This document shows positions 44,065-53,681 of a stretch of DNA of 64,000 nt, piece after piece. The position numbers were made by a program, and so were the translations under genes. This DNA comes from Scandinavium ludwigii_A (lineage in GTDB: Bacteria > Pseudomonadota > Gammaproteobacteria > Enterobacterales > Enterobacteriaceae). The notes under the pieces were generated by a model that worked only from the letters and a program-made list of their open reading frames with translations, ran no database searches and was not told the DNA's origin. The first letter of the stretch is position 1. Each line of letters starts with the position of its first letter. The stretch lies in NCBI GenBank assembly GCA_050516505.1, contig CP191518.1, positions 62,001-126,000 on the forward strand, given 5' to 3'.

Positions 44065-45201
44065 ATGGATTTACTCATTATTCTGACCTACGTCGCGCTG
44101 GCCTGGGCGATATTTAAAATATTCAAAATCCCGGTGAATAAATGGACGGTTCCGACGGCAGCATTGGGCGGCGTTTTTATTGTTAGCGGGCTTATCTTAT
44201 TAATGAATTATAACCACCCGTATACCGCGCAGGCGCAAAAAGCGGTGATCTCCATTCCGATCACCCCGCAAGTCACGGGCATTGTCAGCGAAGTACCGGA
44301 CCATCAAAATAAACTGATCAAAAAAGGAGAGGTGCTTTTTAAAATCGACCCCACCCGTTATCAGGCGCGGGTCAGCCGCCTGGAGGCCGATTTAGTCACC
44401 GCTATTTCCAATACCGAATCGATGAAAGGAGAGCTTAACGCGTCCATCGCCAACACCCAGCGAGTGAGCGCAGAGCGTGACCGCTTATACAAAGATTATC
44501 AGCGCTATTTGCAAGGCAGTAAGGCGAGAGTGAACCCGTTTTCGGAAAGTGACATCGACAACGCCCGGCAAAATTATCTCGCCCAGGACGCGATGGTGAA
44601 ATCCTCGGTGGCCGAACAGTCGCAGATCAAGAGCCAGCTCGACAGCATGGTCAACGGTGAGCAGTCGCAAATCGTCAGCTTGCGCGCGCAGCTGACCGAG
44701 GCGCGATATAACCTCGAACAAACCGTCGTACGCGCGCCCAGCGACGGTTATGCCACACAGGTATTGGTTCGCCCCGGAACCTACGCCGCCGCACTGCCGC
44801 TGCGCCCGGTGATGGTCTTTATTCCGGAGCAAAAACGGCAAATTGTCGCGCAGTTCAGGCAAAATTCCCTGCTGCGTCTCGAGCCAGGGGACATGGCCGA
44901 AGTGGTGTTTAATGCGCTGCCAGGGCAAGTCTTCACCGGCAAACTGACCGCTATTTTGCCGGTGGTGCCGGGCGGGTCGTATCAGGCACAGGGCACGCTG
45001 CAATCGCTATCGGTCGTGCCCGGCACCGATGGGGTATTAGCGCTTATCGAGCTTGAGCCTAACGCGCAGGTGGAATCTCTTCCAGACGGTATTTATGCCC
45101 AAGTGGCGGTCTATTCTGACCATTTCAGCCACGTCGCGGTGATGCGCAAAGTGCTGCTGCGCATGACCAGCTGGATGCACTATCTGTATCTCGATCATTA
45201 A
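44065..45201 (+). CDS. yibH: HlyD-family membrane fusion protein YibH
   Basis: 378 residues. Two N-terminal hydrophobic segments (LLIILTYVALAWAIFKIF and a second near residues 31-50) precede a periplasmic adaptor: ISIPITPQVTGIVSEVPDHQ lipoyl half, coiled-coil hairpin (about 105-215), second lipoyl half VRAPSDGYATQVLVRPGTYA, and beta-barrel. No MFS or RND transporter gene is adjacent, only yibI, so the transport partner is unknown. Confidence 0.9.
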   Translation: MDLLIILTYVALAWAIFKIFKIPVNKWTVPTAALGGVFIVSGLILLMNYNHPYTAQAQKAVISIPITPQVTGIVSEVPDHQNKLIKKGEVLFKIDPTRYQARVSRLEADLVTAISNTESMKGELNASIANTQRVSAERDRLYKDYQRYLQGSKARVNPFSESDIDNARQNYLAQDAMVKSSVAEQSQIKSQLDSMVNGEQSQIVSLRAQLTEARYNLEQTVVRAPSDGYATQVLVRPGTYAAALPLRPVMVFIPEQKRQIVAQFRQNSLLRLEPGDMAEVVFNALPGQVFTGKLTAILPVVPGGSYQAQGTLQSLSVVPGTDGVLALIELEPNAQVESLPDGIYAQVAVYSDHFSHVAVMRKVLLRMTSWMHYLYLDH

Positions 45202-45263
45202 CCTGAATTTTTAACCCGCCTGCGCCATACTGATATTTTTGCGGAATATTGAGGGAGCAGGCG

Positions 45264-45872
45264 ATGAAACTGATCGGCAGTTATACCAGCCCGTTTGTGC
45301 GTAAAATTTCGGTTATCTTGCTCGAAAAGGGAATAACGTTCGAGTTTATCAACGAGATGCCGTACAACGCTGAAAACGGCGTGGCGAAGTACAACCCGCT
45401 CGGCAAAGTGCCAGCGCTGGTGACCGACGACGGCGAATGCTGGTCCGACTCCCCGATTATCGCCCAATACATCGAGCTGCTGGACATCGCGCCCGCCATG
45501 GTGCCGCGAGATGCCAAAGCCGCGCTGCACATGCGCCAGCTAGAATCCCTGGCCGACGGCATCATGGATGCGGGACTGGTGTCCGTGCGCGAGCAGGCGC
45601 GTCCAGCGGCCCAGCAATCACCGGACGAACTGCTTCGCCAGCGTGAAAAAATCACCCGCGCGCTGGATGCTCTGGAAGAATACGCTGCCAATGGCACGCT
45701 AAAAGCCAATGAACTGAACCTGGCCACCATCGCCGTGGCCTGCGCCGTGGGCTATCTCAATTTCCGTCGCGTTTCTCCGGGCTGGTGCGCCACGCGCCCG
45801 CATTTGGTGAAGCTGGTGGAAGCCCTGTTCCAGCGTGACAGTTTTGCCCGCACCGAACCGCCAAAAGCGTAG
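45264..45872 (+). CDS. yibF: Glutathione S-transferase-like protein YibF
   Basis: 202 residues from MKLIGSYTSPFVRKISVILL; the ATG at 45264 has GGGAGC upstream and gives the E. coli length, whereas a TTG five codons earlier is less likely. N-terminal thioredoxin-like domain with the cis-Pro (KVPALV) and glutathione gamma-Glu site (DSPIIAQYI), then an all-helical C-terminal domain. Function unknown; encoded upstream of selA as in E. coli. Confidence 0.94.
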   Translation: MKLIGSYTSPFVRKISVILLEKGITFEFINEMPYNAENGVAKYNPLGKVPALVTDDGECWSDSPIIAQYIELLDIAPAMVPRDAKAALHMRQLESLADGIMDAGLVSVREQARPAAQQSPDELLRQREKITRALDALEEYAANGTLKANELNLATIAVACAVGYLNFRRVSPGWCATRPHLVKLVEALFQRDSFARTEPPKA

Positions 45873-45926
45873 CGCGATCAATGACGATCAGCGCACAATA
45901 GCAGTACAATTCCCGCATGTTTATTC

Positions 45927-45947
45927 CCCTCTCCCGTTGGGAGGGGG
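45927..45947 (+). repeat. Hairpin in the selA leader (repeat copy E)
   Basis: CCCTCTCCC (45927-45935) pairs with GGGAGGGGG (45939-45947) as RNA with one U-G pair and a GUU loop, ending 18 bases before the selA ATG. It resembles the other CCCTCTCCC copies but could also act as a leader structure; E. coli selAB has a SECIS-like leader element bound by SelB. Confidence 0.55.
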
Positions 45948-45965
45948 CATACCACAGGCTTAGTC

Positions 45966-47354
45966 ATGACCACCGAAAACCCTTCGCTGTTCAGTCAAAT
46001 TCCCGCCACCGATCGCCTGTTGCGCGACCCGGCATTTTCAGAGCTTATTGATAACGCCGGGCATAGCCAGGTGGTGAATGTTTTACGCCAGCTGCAGGAT
46101 GAAGCCCGCGAGGGTATTCGCACTCACGGTACGCTGCCCGCATGGTGTCAGGACTGGCATCAAACGGCGGAGGCGCGGCTGAACGCCGAGGCGCAAAGCC
46201 CGCTGCGCGCGGTGTTTAACCTCACCGGTACCGTATTGCACACCAATCTGGGGCGCGCGCTTCAGGCCGACGCGGCCGTGGCGGCCGTCACGCAGGTCAT
46301 GCGCGAGCCGGTAACGCTGGAGTATTCCCTCGACGGCGCCGGTCGTGGACATCGTGACAGCGCGCTCGCGGAATTGCTCACCCGTCTTACCGGGGCGGAA
46401 GATGCCTGCATCGTCAACAACAATGCGGCAGCGGTGCTGCTGATGCTCGCGGCGACGGCGAACGGCAAAGAGGTGGTAGTGTCACGCGGCGAGCTGGTGG
46501 AAATTGGCGGCGCATTTCGCATCCCCGACGTCATGCGGCAGGCGGGCTGCGAACTGCGTGAAGTGGGCGCTACGAACCGCACCCACGCACGGGATTACCG
46601 CGAAGCCATCAACGACAGCACCGGCCTGTTGATGAAAGTGCACACCAGCAATTACAGCGTGGAAGGGTTTACCAAAGCGGTCGATGAAGCTGAACTGGCC
46701 GCCATCGGGCATGAACACGGCATTCCGGTGGTCGCGGATCTGGGCAGCGGTTCGCTGGTGGATTTAAGCCAGTACGGCTTGCCGAAAGAGCCGATGCCGC
46801 AGGTGTTAATTGCCAGCGGCGTCAGCCTGGTGAGCTTCTCTGGCGATAAGCTGCTCGGCGGCCCGCAAGCCGGGATTATCGTCGGCAAACGTGAGCTGAT
46901 TGCAAAACTGCAAAAGCATCCGCTGAAACGCGCGCTGCGGGCCGATAAAATGACCCTCGCGGCGTTGGAAGCCACGTTGCGCCTCTATCTACACCCGGAA
47001 AAACTCACCCAAACGCTGCCGACGTTGCGTCTGCTGACGCGCAGTCAGGCCGAAATTCGCGAACAGGGTGAACGCTTGTTGGCTCCGCTTCAGGCGCACT
47101 ACCCGGCGTTTAGCGTTCAGCTTGAACCGTGTTTATCGCAGATTGGCAGCGGCTCGCTGCCGGTCGATCGCTTACCGTCTCAGGCATTAACGTTCACGCC
47201 GACCGACGGGCGCGGCACCTCGCTTGAGGCGCTGGCTGAACGCTGGCGACGCCTCGACACGCCGGTGTTGGGGCGAATTGGCGACGGACGTTTATGGCTT
47301 GATTTACGTTGTCTTGAAGATGAATCACGCTTTCTGGAGAGTGTGCTGAAATGA
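45966..47354 (+). CDS. selA: L-seryl-tRNA(Sec) selenium transferase
   Basis: PLP-dependent decameric enzyme that converts Ser-tRNA(Sec) to Sec-tRNA(Sec) with selenophosphate. 462 residues, with the PLP lysine in VSFSGDKLLGGPQAGI and VLHTNLGRALQ and DACIVNNNAAAVLLML nearby. The Shine-Dalgarno is weak (ACAGG). The stop overlaps the selB start (ATGA). Confidence 0.97.
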   Translation: MTTENPSLFSQIPATDRLLRDPAFSELIDNAGHSQVVNVLRQLQDEAREGIRTHGTLPAWCQDWHQTAEARLNAEAQSPLRAVFNLTGTVLHTNLGRALQADAAVAAVTQVMREPVTLEYSLDGAGRGHRDSALAELLTRLTGAEDACIVNNNAAAVLLMLAATANGKEVVVSRGELVEIGGAFRIPDVMRQAGCELREVGATNRTHARDYREAINDSTGLLMKVHTSNYSVEGFTKAVDEAELAAIGHEHGIPVVADLGSGSLVDLSQYGLPKEPMPQVLIASGVSLVSFSGDKLLGGPQAGIIVGKRELIAKLQKHPLKRALRADKMTLAALEATLRLYLHPEKLTQTLPTLRLLTRSQAEIREQGERLLAPLQAHYPAFSVQLEPCLSQIGSGSLPVDRLPSQALTFTPTDGRGTSLEALAERWRRLDTPVLGRIGDGRLWLDLRCLEDESRFLESVLK

Positions 47355-49210
47355 TTATTGCCACCGCCGGGCACGTGGACCACGGCAAAACCACGCTGTT
47401 GCAGGCGTTAACCGGCGTCAACGCCTCCCGTCTGCCGGAAGAAAAAGCACGTGGAATGACGATTGATTTGGGCTACGCCTACTGGCCACAGCCCGACGGG
47501 CGCGTGCCCGGGTTTATCGACGTACCGGGCCATGAAAAGTTTCTGGCGAATATGCTGGCGGGCGTGGGCGGCATCGATCATGCGCTGCTGGTGGTCGCCT
47601 GTGACGATGGCGTGATGGCGCAAACCCGCGAGCATCTGGCGATTTTGCAACTGACGGGCAAACCCACCTTAACCGTGGCGCTGACCAAAACCGATCGGGT
47701 GGATACCGCACGTATCGCGGAAGTTCGCCGCCAGGTTGTCGATGTTTTACGTGATTACGGCTTTGATGACGTTTCGCTGTTTGAAACCGCCGCCACGCAA
47801 ATGCAGGGTATCGAGGCCCTGCGAGCGCATCTTTTACAGCTGGGCGAACGCCAGCATGTTGAACATCAGCGTTTTCGTCTGGCGATTGACCGGGCGTTCA
47901 CCGTCAAAGGGGCCGGGCTGGTGGTGACAGGCACCGCGCTTTCCGGCGAAGTGAGCGTCGGCGACACGCTGTGGCTGACGGGGGCGAATACCCCAATGCG
48001 CGTGCGCGGGCTGCACGCGCAAAATCAGCCGGTCGAACAGGCCCGCGCTGGGCAGCGTATCGCGCTGAACATCAGCGGCGATGCGCAAAAAGAGCAACTT
48101 AACCGCGGCGACTGGCTGCTGACGCAGCAGCCTCCGGTACCGTCGGAGCGGGCAATTGTCGAACTCCACAGCCACACGCCGCTGACCCAATGGCAGCCGC
48201 TGCACATTCACCATGCCGCGAGCCACATCACCGGGCGCGTCTCGCTGCTGGACACTAATCTGGCGGAGCTGGTCTTCGACACGCCGCTGCATCTGGCGGA
48301 TAACGACCGGCTGGTGCTGCGCGATATTTCTGCCCGCATCACGCTGGCTGGGGCGCGGGTGGTCACGCTCAATCCACCGCGTCGCGGCAAGCGAAAACCG
48401 GAATATCTGGCCTGGCTGGAGCAGCTCGCAGCGGCGGAAAATAACGGACAGGCGCTCGATATCCATTTGCAGCGCGATGCGGTTCGCCTGAGCGAATTTG
48501 GCTGGGCGCGACAGCTCAACGACACGGGCGTAGCGGAACTGACTCGCCCACGCGACCTGTTGACGGCGGGAGATAATCTACTCAGCGCCAGCCTCGCAGC
48601 ACGCTGGCAGCAAAAGCTGCTTGATGCGCTGGCGGTGTATCACGATCAGCACCGCGACGAGCCGGGGCCGGGGCGAGAACGTCTGCGTCGGATTGCGCTG
48701 CCAATGGAAGACGACGCGCTGGTGCTTACGCTGCTAGAGAAAATGCGCGCCTCGGGCGTCATCCGCAGCCATCACGGCTGGCTGCATCTGCCGGAACACA
48801 AAGCCGGATTTACCGACGAGCAGCGCGTGCTGTGGCAAAAAGTGGAACCGCTGTTTGGCGATGAGCCGTGGTGGGTACGCGACCTTGCGCAGCAGGCAGG
48901 CGCAGATGAACAGGTCATGCGCCTGACGCTGCGTCAGGCGGCGCAACAGGGGATGATCACCGCCATCGTCAAAGACCGTTATTACCGCAACGACCGGATC
49001 GTGCAGTTCGCCGGACTGATTCGCGATCTTGATCAGGCGCGCGGCTTAACCTGCGCCGCTGATTTCCGTGACAGTCTCAACGTCGGGCGAAAACTGGCTA
49101 TCCAGATCCTCGAATATTTCGACCGCATTGGCTTCACGCGCCGTCGCGGCAACGACCACCTGCTGCGCGATGCGATGCTGTTCCCGGAGACCGAAAACAG
49201 CAATCCGTGA
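47351..49210 (+). CDS. selB: Selenocysteine-specific elongation factor SelB
   Basis: GTPase that delivers Sec-tRNA to UGA codons followed by a SECIS hairpin. 619 residues: EF-Tu-like G domain with AGHVDHGKTTLL (P-loop), DVPGHEKF and TKTD, beta-barrel domains, then four C-terminal winged helices (about residues 370-619) that bind SECIS RNA. Coupled to selA by a 4-base overlap. Confidence 0.97.
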   Translation: MIIATAGHVDHGKTTLLQALTGVNASRLPEEKARGMTIDLGYAYWPQPDGRVPGFIDVPGHEKFLANMLAGVGGIDHALLVVACDDGVMAQTREHLAILQLTGKPTLTVALTKTDRVDTARIAEVRRQVVDVLRDYGFDDVSLFETAATQMQGIEALRAHLLQLGERQHVEHQRFRLAIDRAFTVKGAGLVVTGTALSGEVSVGDTLWLTGANTPMRVRGLHAQNQPVEQARAGQRIALNISGDAQKEQLNRGDWLLTQQPPVPSERAIVELHSHTPLTQWQPLHIHHAASHITGRVSLLDTNLAELVFDTPLHLADNDRLVLRDISARITLAGARVVTLNPPRRGKRKPEYLAWLEQLAAAENNGQALDIHLQRDAVRLSEFGWARQLNDTGVAELTRPRDLLTAGDNLLSASLAARWQQKLLDALAVYHDQHRDEPGPGRERLRRIALPMEDDALVLTLLEKMRASGVIRSHHGWLHLPEHKAGFTDEQRVLWQKVEPLFGDEPWWVRDLAQQAGADEQVMRLTLRQAAQQGMITAIVKDRYYRNDRIVQFAGLIRDLDQARGLTCAADFRDSLNVGRKLAIQILEYFDRIGFTRRRGNDHLLRDAMLFPETENSNP

Positions 49211-49232
49211 CCGCGCTCGTAAAGCGTTAAAC

Positions 49233-49255
49233 GGCTGGCGAAGAAATCGCCAGCC
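49233..49255. other. Perfect 9-bp inverted repeat after selB
   Basis: GGCTGGCGA/TCGCCAGCC (49233-49241 and 49247-49255) with a 5-base loop in the 86-base selB-aldB gap. No T-run follows, so it is a weak terminator at best or a stabilising 3' structure. Confidence 0.6.
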
Positions 49256-49296
49256 GCGTCTACCCTTACAGGACACCTCACTGCAAGGAGACGGTA

Positions 49297-50835
49297 ATGA
49301 CCAACAATCCTCCCGCCACGGGCATTCAACCCGGCGTTTATGGTTTTCCCCTCAAGCTAAAAGCGCGTTACGACAACTTTATCGGCGGCAACTGGGTTGC
49401 ACCGACGGATGGCGAGTACTACAAAAACCTGACGCCCGTCACCGGGCAGTTGCTGTGTGAAGTCGCGTCATCCGGGCCGCGAGACATTGATCTGGCGCTG
49501 GATGCGGCGCACAAAATCAAAGACAAATGGGGGCAAACCTCCGTCCAGGACAGAGCCGCCATTCTGCTCAAAATTGCCGATCGTATGGAGCAACATATCG
49601 AGCTTCTGGCGACGGCAGAAACCTGGGATAACGGCAAACCGATCCGCGAAACCACTGCCGCCGACGTGCCGCTGGCGATTGACCATTTCCGCTATTTCGC
49701 CTCGTGTATTCGCGCACAGGAAGGGGGGATCAGCGAAGTCGACAGCGATACCGTGGCCTATCATTTCCACGAACCGTTGGGCGTGGTCGGGCAGATTATT
49801 CCGTGGAACTTCCCGCTGCTGATGGCGAGCTGGAAAATGGCGCCAGCGCTGGCCGCCGGGAACTGTGTGATCCTCAAACCTGCCCGCCTGACGCCGCTGT
49901 CGGTATTAATGCTCATGGAAATTATCGGCGACCTGCTACCGCCGGGCGTGGTGAACGTGGTCAATGGCGCGGGCGGGGAAATCGGCGAATATCTGGCGAC
50001 CTCAAAACGCATCAACAAAGTGGCCTTTACCGGTTCGACGGAAGTCGGCCAGCAAATCATGCAGTACGCCACCCAGAACATCATTCCAGTGACCCTAGAA
50101 CTTGGCGGCAAATCGCCGAACATCTTTTTCGCCGACGTGATGGACGAAGAGGACGCCTATTTTGAGAAAGCGTTGGAAGGGCTGGCATTGTTTGCCTTCA
50201 ATCAGGGCGAAGTTTGCACCTGTCCGAGCCGCGCACTGGTACATGAGTCCATCTACGACCGCTTCATGGAGCGGGCCATTCGCCGGGTGGAAAGCATCCG
50301 CAGCGGCAACCCGCTCGACAGCGTGACGCAAATGGGCGCGCAGGTTTCCAGCGGACAAATGGACACCATCCTCAACTACATTGATATCGGTAAGAAAGAG
50401 GGCGCGGACGTGCTGACCGGCGGACGGCGCAAACTGCTCGACGGCGATCTCAAAGAGGGTTATTACCTCGAGCCGACCATCCTGTTTGGCAAAAACAACA
50501 TGCGTGTGTTCCAGGAGGAGATCTTCGGCCCGGTGCTGTCCGTGACGACGTTCAAAACCATGGAAGAGGCGCTGGCGATTGCCAACGATACCCAATACGG
50601 GCTGGGCGCGGGCGTCTGGAGCCGCAACGGGAATCTGGCGTACAAAATGGGGCGTGGGATTCAGGCAGGGCGCGTGTGGACCAACTGCTATCACGCCTAT
50701 CCTGCCCACGCGGCGTTTGGCGGTTATAAACAGTCAGGGATTGGCCGTGAAACCCACAAAATGATGCTCGAGCATTACCAGCAAACCAAATGCCTGCTGG
50801 TGAGTTACTCCGATAAACCATTGGGGTTGTTCTAA
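49297..50835 (+). CDS. aldB: Aldehyde dehydrogenase AldB
   Basis: NADP-linked oxidation of acetaldehyde and other aldehydes to acids. 512 residues, collinear with E. coli AldB. Motifs: VVGQIIPWNFPLLM, AFTGSTEVGQQI, catalytic Glu in VTLELGGKSPN, and catalytic Cys in NQGEVCTCPSRALV. Strong AAGGAG precedes the ATG. In E. coli it is induced by RpoS and CRP in stationary phase. Confidence 0.96.
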   Translation: MTNNPPATGIQPGVYGFPLKLKARYDNFIGGNWVAPTDGEYYKNLTPVTGQLLCEVASSGPRDIDLALDAAHKIKDKWGQTSVQDRAAILLKIADRMEQHIELLATAETWDNGKPIRETTAADVPLAIDHFRYFASCIRAQEGGISEVDSDTVAYHFHEPLGVVGQIIPWNFPLLMASWKMAPALAAGNCVILKPARLTPLSVLMLMEIIGDLLPPGVVNVVNGAGGEIGEYLATSKRINKVAFTGSTEVGQQIMQYATQNIIPVTLELGGKSPNIFFADVMDEEDAYFEKALEGLALFAFNQGEVCTCPSRALVHESIYDRFMERAIRRVESIRSGNPLDSVTQMGAQVSSGQMDTILNYIDIGKKEGADVLTGGRRKLLDGDLKEGYYLEPTILFGKNNMRVFQEEIFGPVLSVTTFKTMEEALAIANDTQYGLGAGVWSRNGNLAYKMGRGIQAGRVWTNCYHAYPAHAAFGGYKQSGIGRETHKMMLEHYQQTKCLLVSYSDKPLGLF

Positions 50836-50843
50836 CGGGAAAC

Positions 50844-50913
50844 GCCCGGCGGCACGTCGTTTGCACGGGCCTACAAAGAATACGTAGGCCCGGTAAGCAT
50901 CGCGCCACCGGGC
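50844..50913. repeat. Paired REP elements (BIME)
   Basis: Two REP units in opposite orientation: GCCCGGCGGCACGTCG...CGGGCCTAC (50844-50874) and GTAGGCCCGGTAAGC...CCACCGGGC (50884-50913), 9 bases apart, between the convergent aldB and EmrB-type genes. This is the classical BIME layout. Confidence 0.8.
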
Positions 50914-50925
50914 ATTGCTTTTATC

Positions 50926-52467
50926 TTAATGACCCGCAGACGCGGCGGCACTCGGCGCGCCGGATTTCACAAACGGCGGGCGGGTGAACCAGATAATTAC
51001 GATCAACCCCATAAATCCCCAGCCAAGGAGCCAGAAGTAATCAATCGTCGACATCATGTACGCTTGCTGTTCGATGGTTTTGTCGATCAGCGCGAAGTGC
51101 TGCTGTGTCGGACCGCCCATCTTCTGCACGTAATCCACCGCCGCCGGATTGTATTGCGACACACTTTCCGTCAGGTTGGCGTGATGGAAAATTTCGCGGC
51201 GCTGCCAAATCCAGGTGGTCAGCGAGGAGGCAAACGAGCCGCCGAGGACGCGGAAGAATGTCGCCAGGCCAGAACCTTCCGCCACTTCATTGCCATGCAG
51301 ATTCGACAGCACGATGGTCGTCAGCGGCATAAAGAAGAACGCCACCCCAATCCCCATAAACATCTGCACGCCCGCAATGGTGCGGAAATCCACATCGGTA
51401 CTGAACTGCGCACGCATCAGGCATGATGCGCCCATCGTCAGGAACGACAGCGAACATAGAATCCGCAGGTCCACGCGGGTGGCGTAGCGCCCGATAATCG
51501 GCGTCATCAACAGCGGTAAAAAGCCCATCGGCGCGGCGGCAAGCCCGGCCCAGATGGCGGTATAGCCCATCTGCGTTTGCAGCCACTGTGGCAGAATAAT
51601 GTTAATGGCGAAGAACGCGGCATAGCCGAGCATTAACGACAGCGTACCAATCGCGAAATTGCGGTCCTTAAACAGGCGCAGATTCACGATCGGATGCTTG
51701 TCATCCAGCTCCCACATCACAAAGGAAATCAGGCTGATGGCGGAGACAATGGACATCACAATAATCGGCGTGGAGGAGAACCAGTCTTCGTCGTTACCTT
51801 TATCGAGTACCACCTGCAACAGGCCCACACCCAACACCAGCAGCATGATCCCGATGTAGTCGATAGGTGAAGACTGCGTGGTTTCTTCGCGCCCGCGAAG
51901 CTGCGTCCAGACCACAATCGAGGCAAAAATCCCGATCGGCACGTTGATGTAAAAAATCCACGGCCAGGAGTAGTTATCGGTTATCCAGCCGCCGGTGATC
52001 GGCCCAACAATCGGCGCAACCACAGTCACCATCGACAGTAGCGCCAGCGCCATACTTCGCTTCATCGGCGGGAAGATAACCAGCAGCAGCGTCTGGCACA
52101 TCGGGAACATCGGCCCGGCGCAAAAACCCTGCAGCGCGCGGAAGATAATCAGCTCCGTCATGCTGTGGGCGAAGCCGCACAGGAATGAGGTCAGGGTGAA
52201 AAACACCACCGAGGCAATGAACAGTCGAAGCTGGCCAAAACGCCGGGTAAACCAGCCGGTCAGCGGCAGGGCGATGGCGTTACACACTGCGAAGGAGGTG
52301 ATAACCCACGTCCCCTGATCGGCGCTCACCCCGAGGTTGCCGGAAATCGTCGGCAGGGCCACGTTGGCGATGGTGGAATCCAGCACCTGCATAAACGTCG
52401 CCAGCGATAACGCCAGCGTCGCCAGGATCAGGCTCGGTGGCGTGTAAGCGGCCTTAGGTTCTGACAT
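50926..52467 (-). CDS. DHA2-family multidrug efflux transporter, EmrB-like
   Basis: 513 residues with 14 predicted membrane helices. FMQVLDSTIANVALPTISG is the DHA2 motif D1, and PIVGPITGGWITDNYSWPWIF motif C (seen as PIVGPITGGWI). Relative of EmrB/EmrY, which exports hydrophobic toxicants by proton antiport with EmrA and TolC. The ATG at 52467 is preferred over the adjacent GTG. It follows the adaptor gene by 10 bases and the MarR-type regulator is the first gene. Confidence 0.9.
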   Translation of the reverse strand: MSEPKAAYTPPSLILATLALSLATFMQVLDSTIANVALPTISGNLGVSADQGTWVITSFAVCNAIALPLTGWFTRRFGQLRLFIASVVFFTLTSFLCGFAHSMTELIIFRALQGFCAGPMFPMCQTLLLVIFPPMKRSMALALLSMVTVVAPIVGPITGGWITDNYSWPWIFYINVPIGIFASIVVWTQLRGREETTQSSPIDYIGIMLLVLGVGLLQVVLDKGNDEDWFSSTPIIVMSIVSAISLISFVMWELDDKHPIVNLRLFKDRNFAIGTLSLMLGYAAFFAINIILPQWLQTQMGYTAIWAGLAAAPMGFLPLLMTPIIGRYATRVDLRILCSLSFLTMGASCLMRAQFSTDVDFRTIAGVQMFMGIGVAFFFMPLTTIVLSNLHGNEVAEGSGLATFFRVLGGSFASSLTTWIWQRREIFHHANLTESVSQYNPAAVDYVQKMGGPTQQHFALIDKTIEQQAYMMSTIDYFWLLGWGFMGLIVIIWFTRPPFVKSGAPSAAASAGH

Positions 52468-52477
52468 CACTGCTCTC

Positions 52478-53656
52478 CTAGCGCTGCGCGGAGGCTACGG
52501 CGCTGCTGTTGTCATGCAGAATTTTGGCGACCAGTTTGTCGGCGGCTTCCATCGGGGTGTTGTACACGTCGGTGGTAAAGCGCGGCTCGCTGACGGTTTT
52601 TTGCGGCAGAAGATGGCCGTCAAGGTCACGAATATCGACCTGCACGTTCATTGACAAACCAATGCGCAGCGGGTGCTTTTGCATGTCATGCTCGTCGAGC
52701 GCAATACGCACCGGCAGGCGTTGCACAATCTTGATCCAGTTTCCGCTGGCGTTCTGCGCAGGCAGAAGCGAGAAGGCGCTGCCGGTCCCAATTCCCAGGC
52801 TTTCGATAGTGCCGTGATACTGCACGTCGTCGCCATACAGGTCGGCATTCAGCGTCACTTTCTGGCCGAGACGCATATCCTGCATCTGGCTCTCTTTAAA
52901 GTTGGCATCGACCCATACCTCTTTCAGCGGAACGATCGACAGCAGCGTGGTGCCGGACGTCACTCGCATTCCGAGCTGCACCGCGCGTTTCGCCACATAG
53001 CCGCTCACCGGGGCCACAATGGTGCTGCGGGAGTTGTCCAGATAGCGCTGACGCAGGGTTGCCGCGGCGGTTTTAATTTCCGGATGGCTGTCGATCACCG
53101 TGTCATCGACCATCGCCTGATTGGTTTTCAACGCCTGCTGAGCGGCGGTTAAATCGCTCTGCGCGCTGGTAACCGCATCGCGATAGTGGGACAGCTCTTC
53201 CGCCGCAATCGCGCCCGTGGCGAAGATTTTCTGTCGGCGGTTGTAGTCATTTTGCGCGGTTTGCAGCGCGACTTTTTTGGCCGCTACCTGCGCACGATAG
53301 TTATCGGCAGTGCTGTACAAACCGCGAACCTGACGCACGGTGCTGGCGAGGTCGGCTTCGGCCTGCTGCAAGGCAATTTCAGTATCGCTCGGGTCAAGCA
53401 GGACCAGCGGCTGGCCTTTCTGCACGAAGTCGCCTTCATCGACCGTCACCTGAGTGACCGTCCCGGCAATCTGCGGGGTCAGCGTGACCTGGTTACCGTT
53501 GACGTAGGCGTCATCGGTTGACTCATAAAAACGGGCATACAGCAGATACCACGCCAGACAGCCCGCGGCGGCCAGGATCAGGATCAGCAATAAAATGGCG
53601 AAATTGCGTTTGCGTTTGCTGGGACGTGGGGTCGTGTCCGGAGCGGTGTTTTCCAT
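52478..53656 (-). CDS. HlyD-family adaptor, EmrA-like
   Basis: 392 residues: basic cytoplasmic N-terminus, one membrane helix (FAILLLILILAAAGCLAWYLL), then YESTDDAYVNGNQVTLTPQI, a long alpha-helical hairpin, and GSAFSLLPAQNASGNWIKIVQRLPV, a block shared almost word for word with E. coli EmrA. It would bridge the transporter to a TolC-type outer-membrane channel. Second gene of the regulator-adaptor-pump operon. Confidence 0.9.
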   Translation of the reverse strand: MENTAPDTTPRPSKRKRNFAILLLILILAAAGCLAWYLLYARFYESTDDAYVNGNQVTLTPQIAGTVTQVTVDEGDFVQKGQPLVLLDPSDTEIALQQAEADLASTVRQVRGLYSTADNYRAQVAAKKVALQTAQNDYNRRQKIFATGAIAAEELSHYRDAVTSAQSDLTAAQQALKTNQAMVDDTVIDSHPEIKTAAATLRQRYLDNSRSTIVAPVSGYVAKRAVQLGMRVTSGTTLLSIVPLKEVWVDANFKESQMQDMRLGQKVTLNADLYGDDVQYHGTIESLGIGTGSAFSLLPAQNASGNWIKIVQRLPVRIALDEHDMQKHPLRIGLSMNVQVDIRDLDGHLLPQKTVSEPRFTTDVYNTPMEAADKLVAKILHDNSSAVASAQR

Positions 53657-53681
53657 AGTGATAAAGGCCTTTGGCTTGTGC

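Noticed and set aside
45264..49210. tRNA(Sec) gene near selAB
   Set aside because: No tRNA-like cloverleaf was seen; selC is unlinked in enterobacteria.
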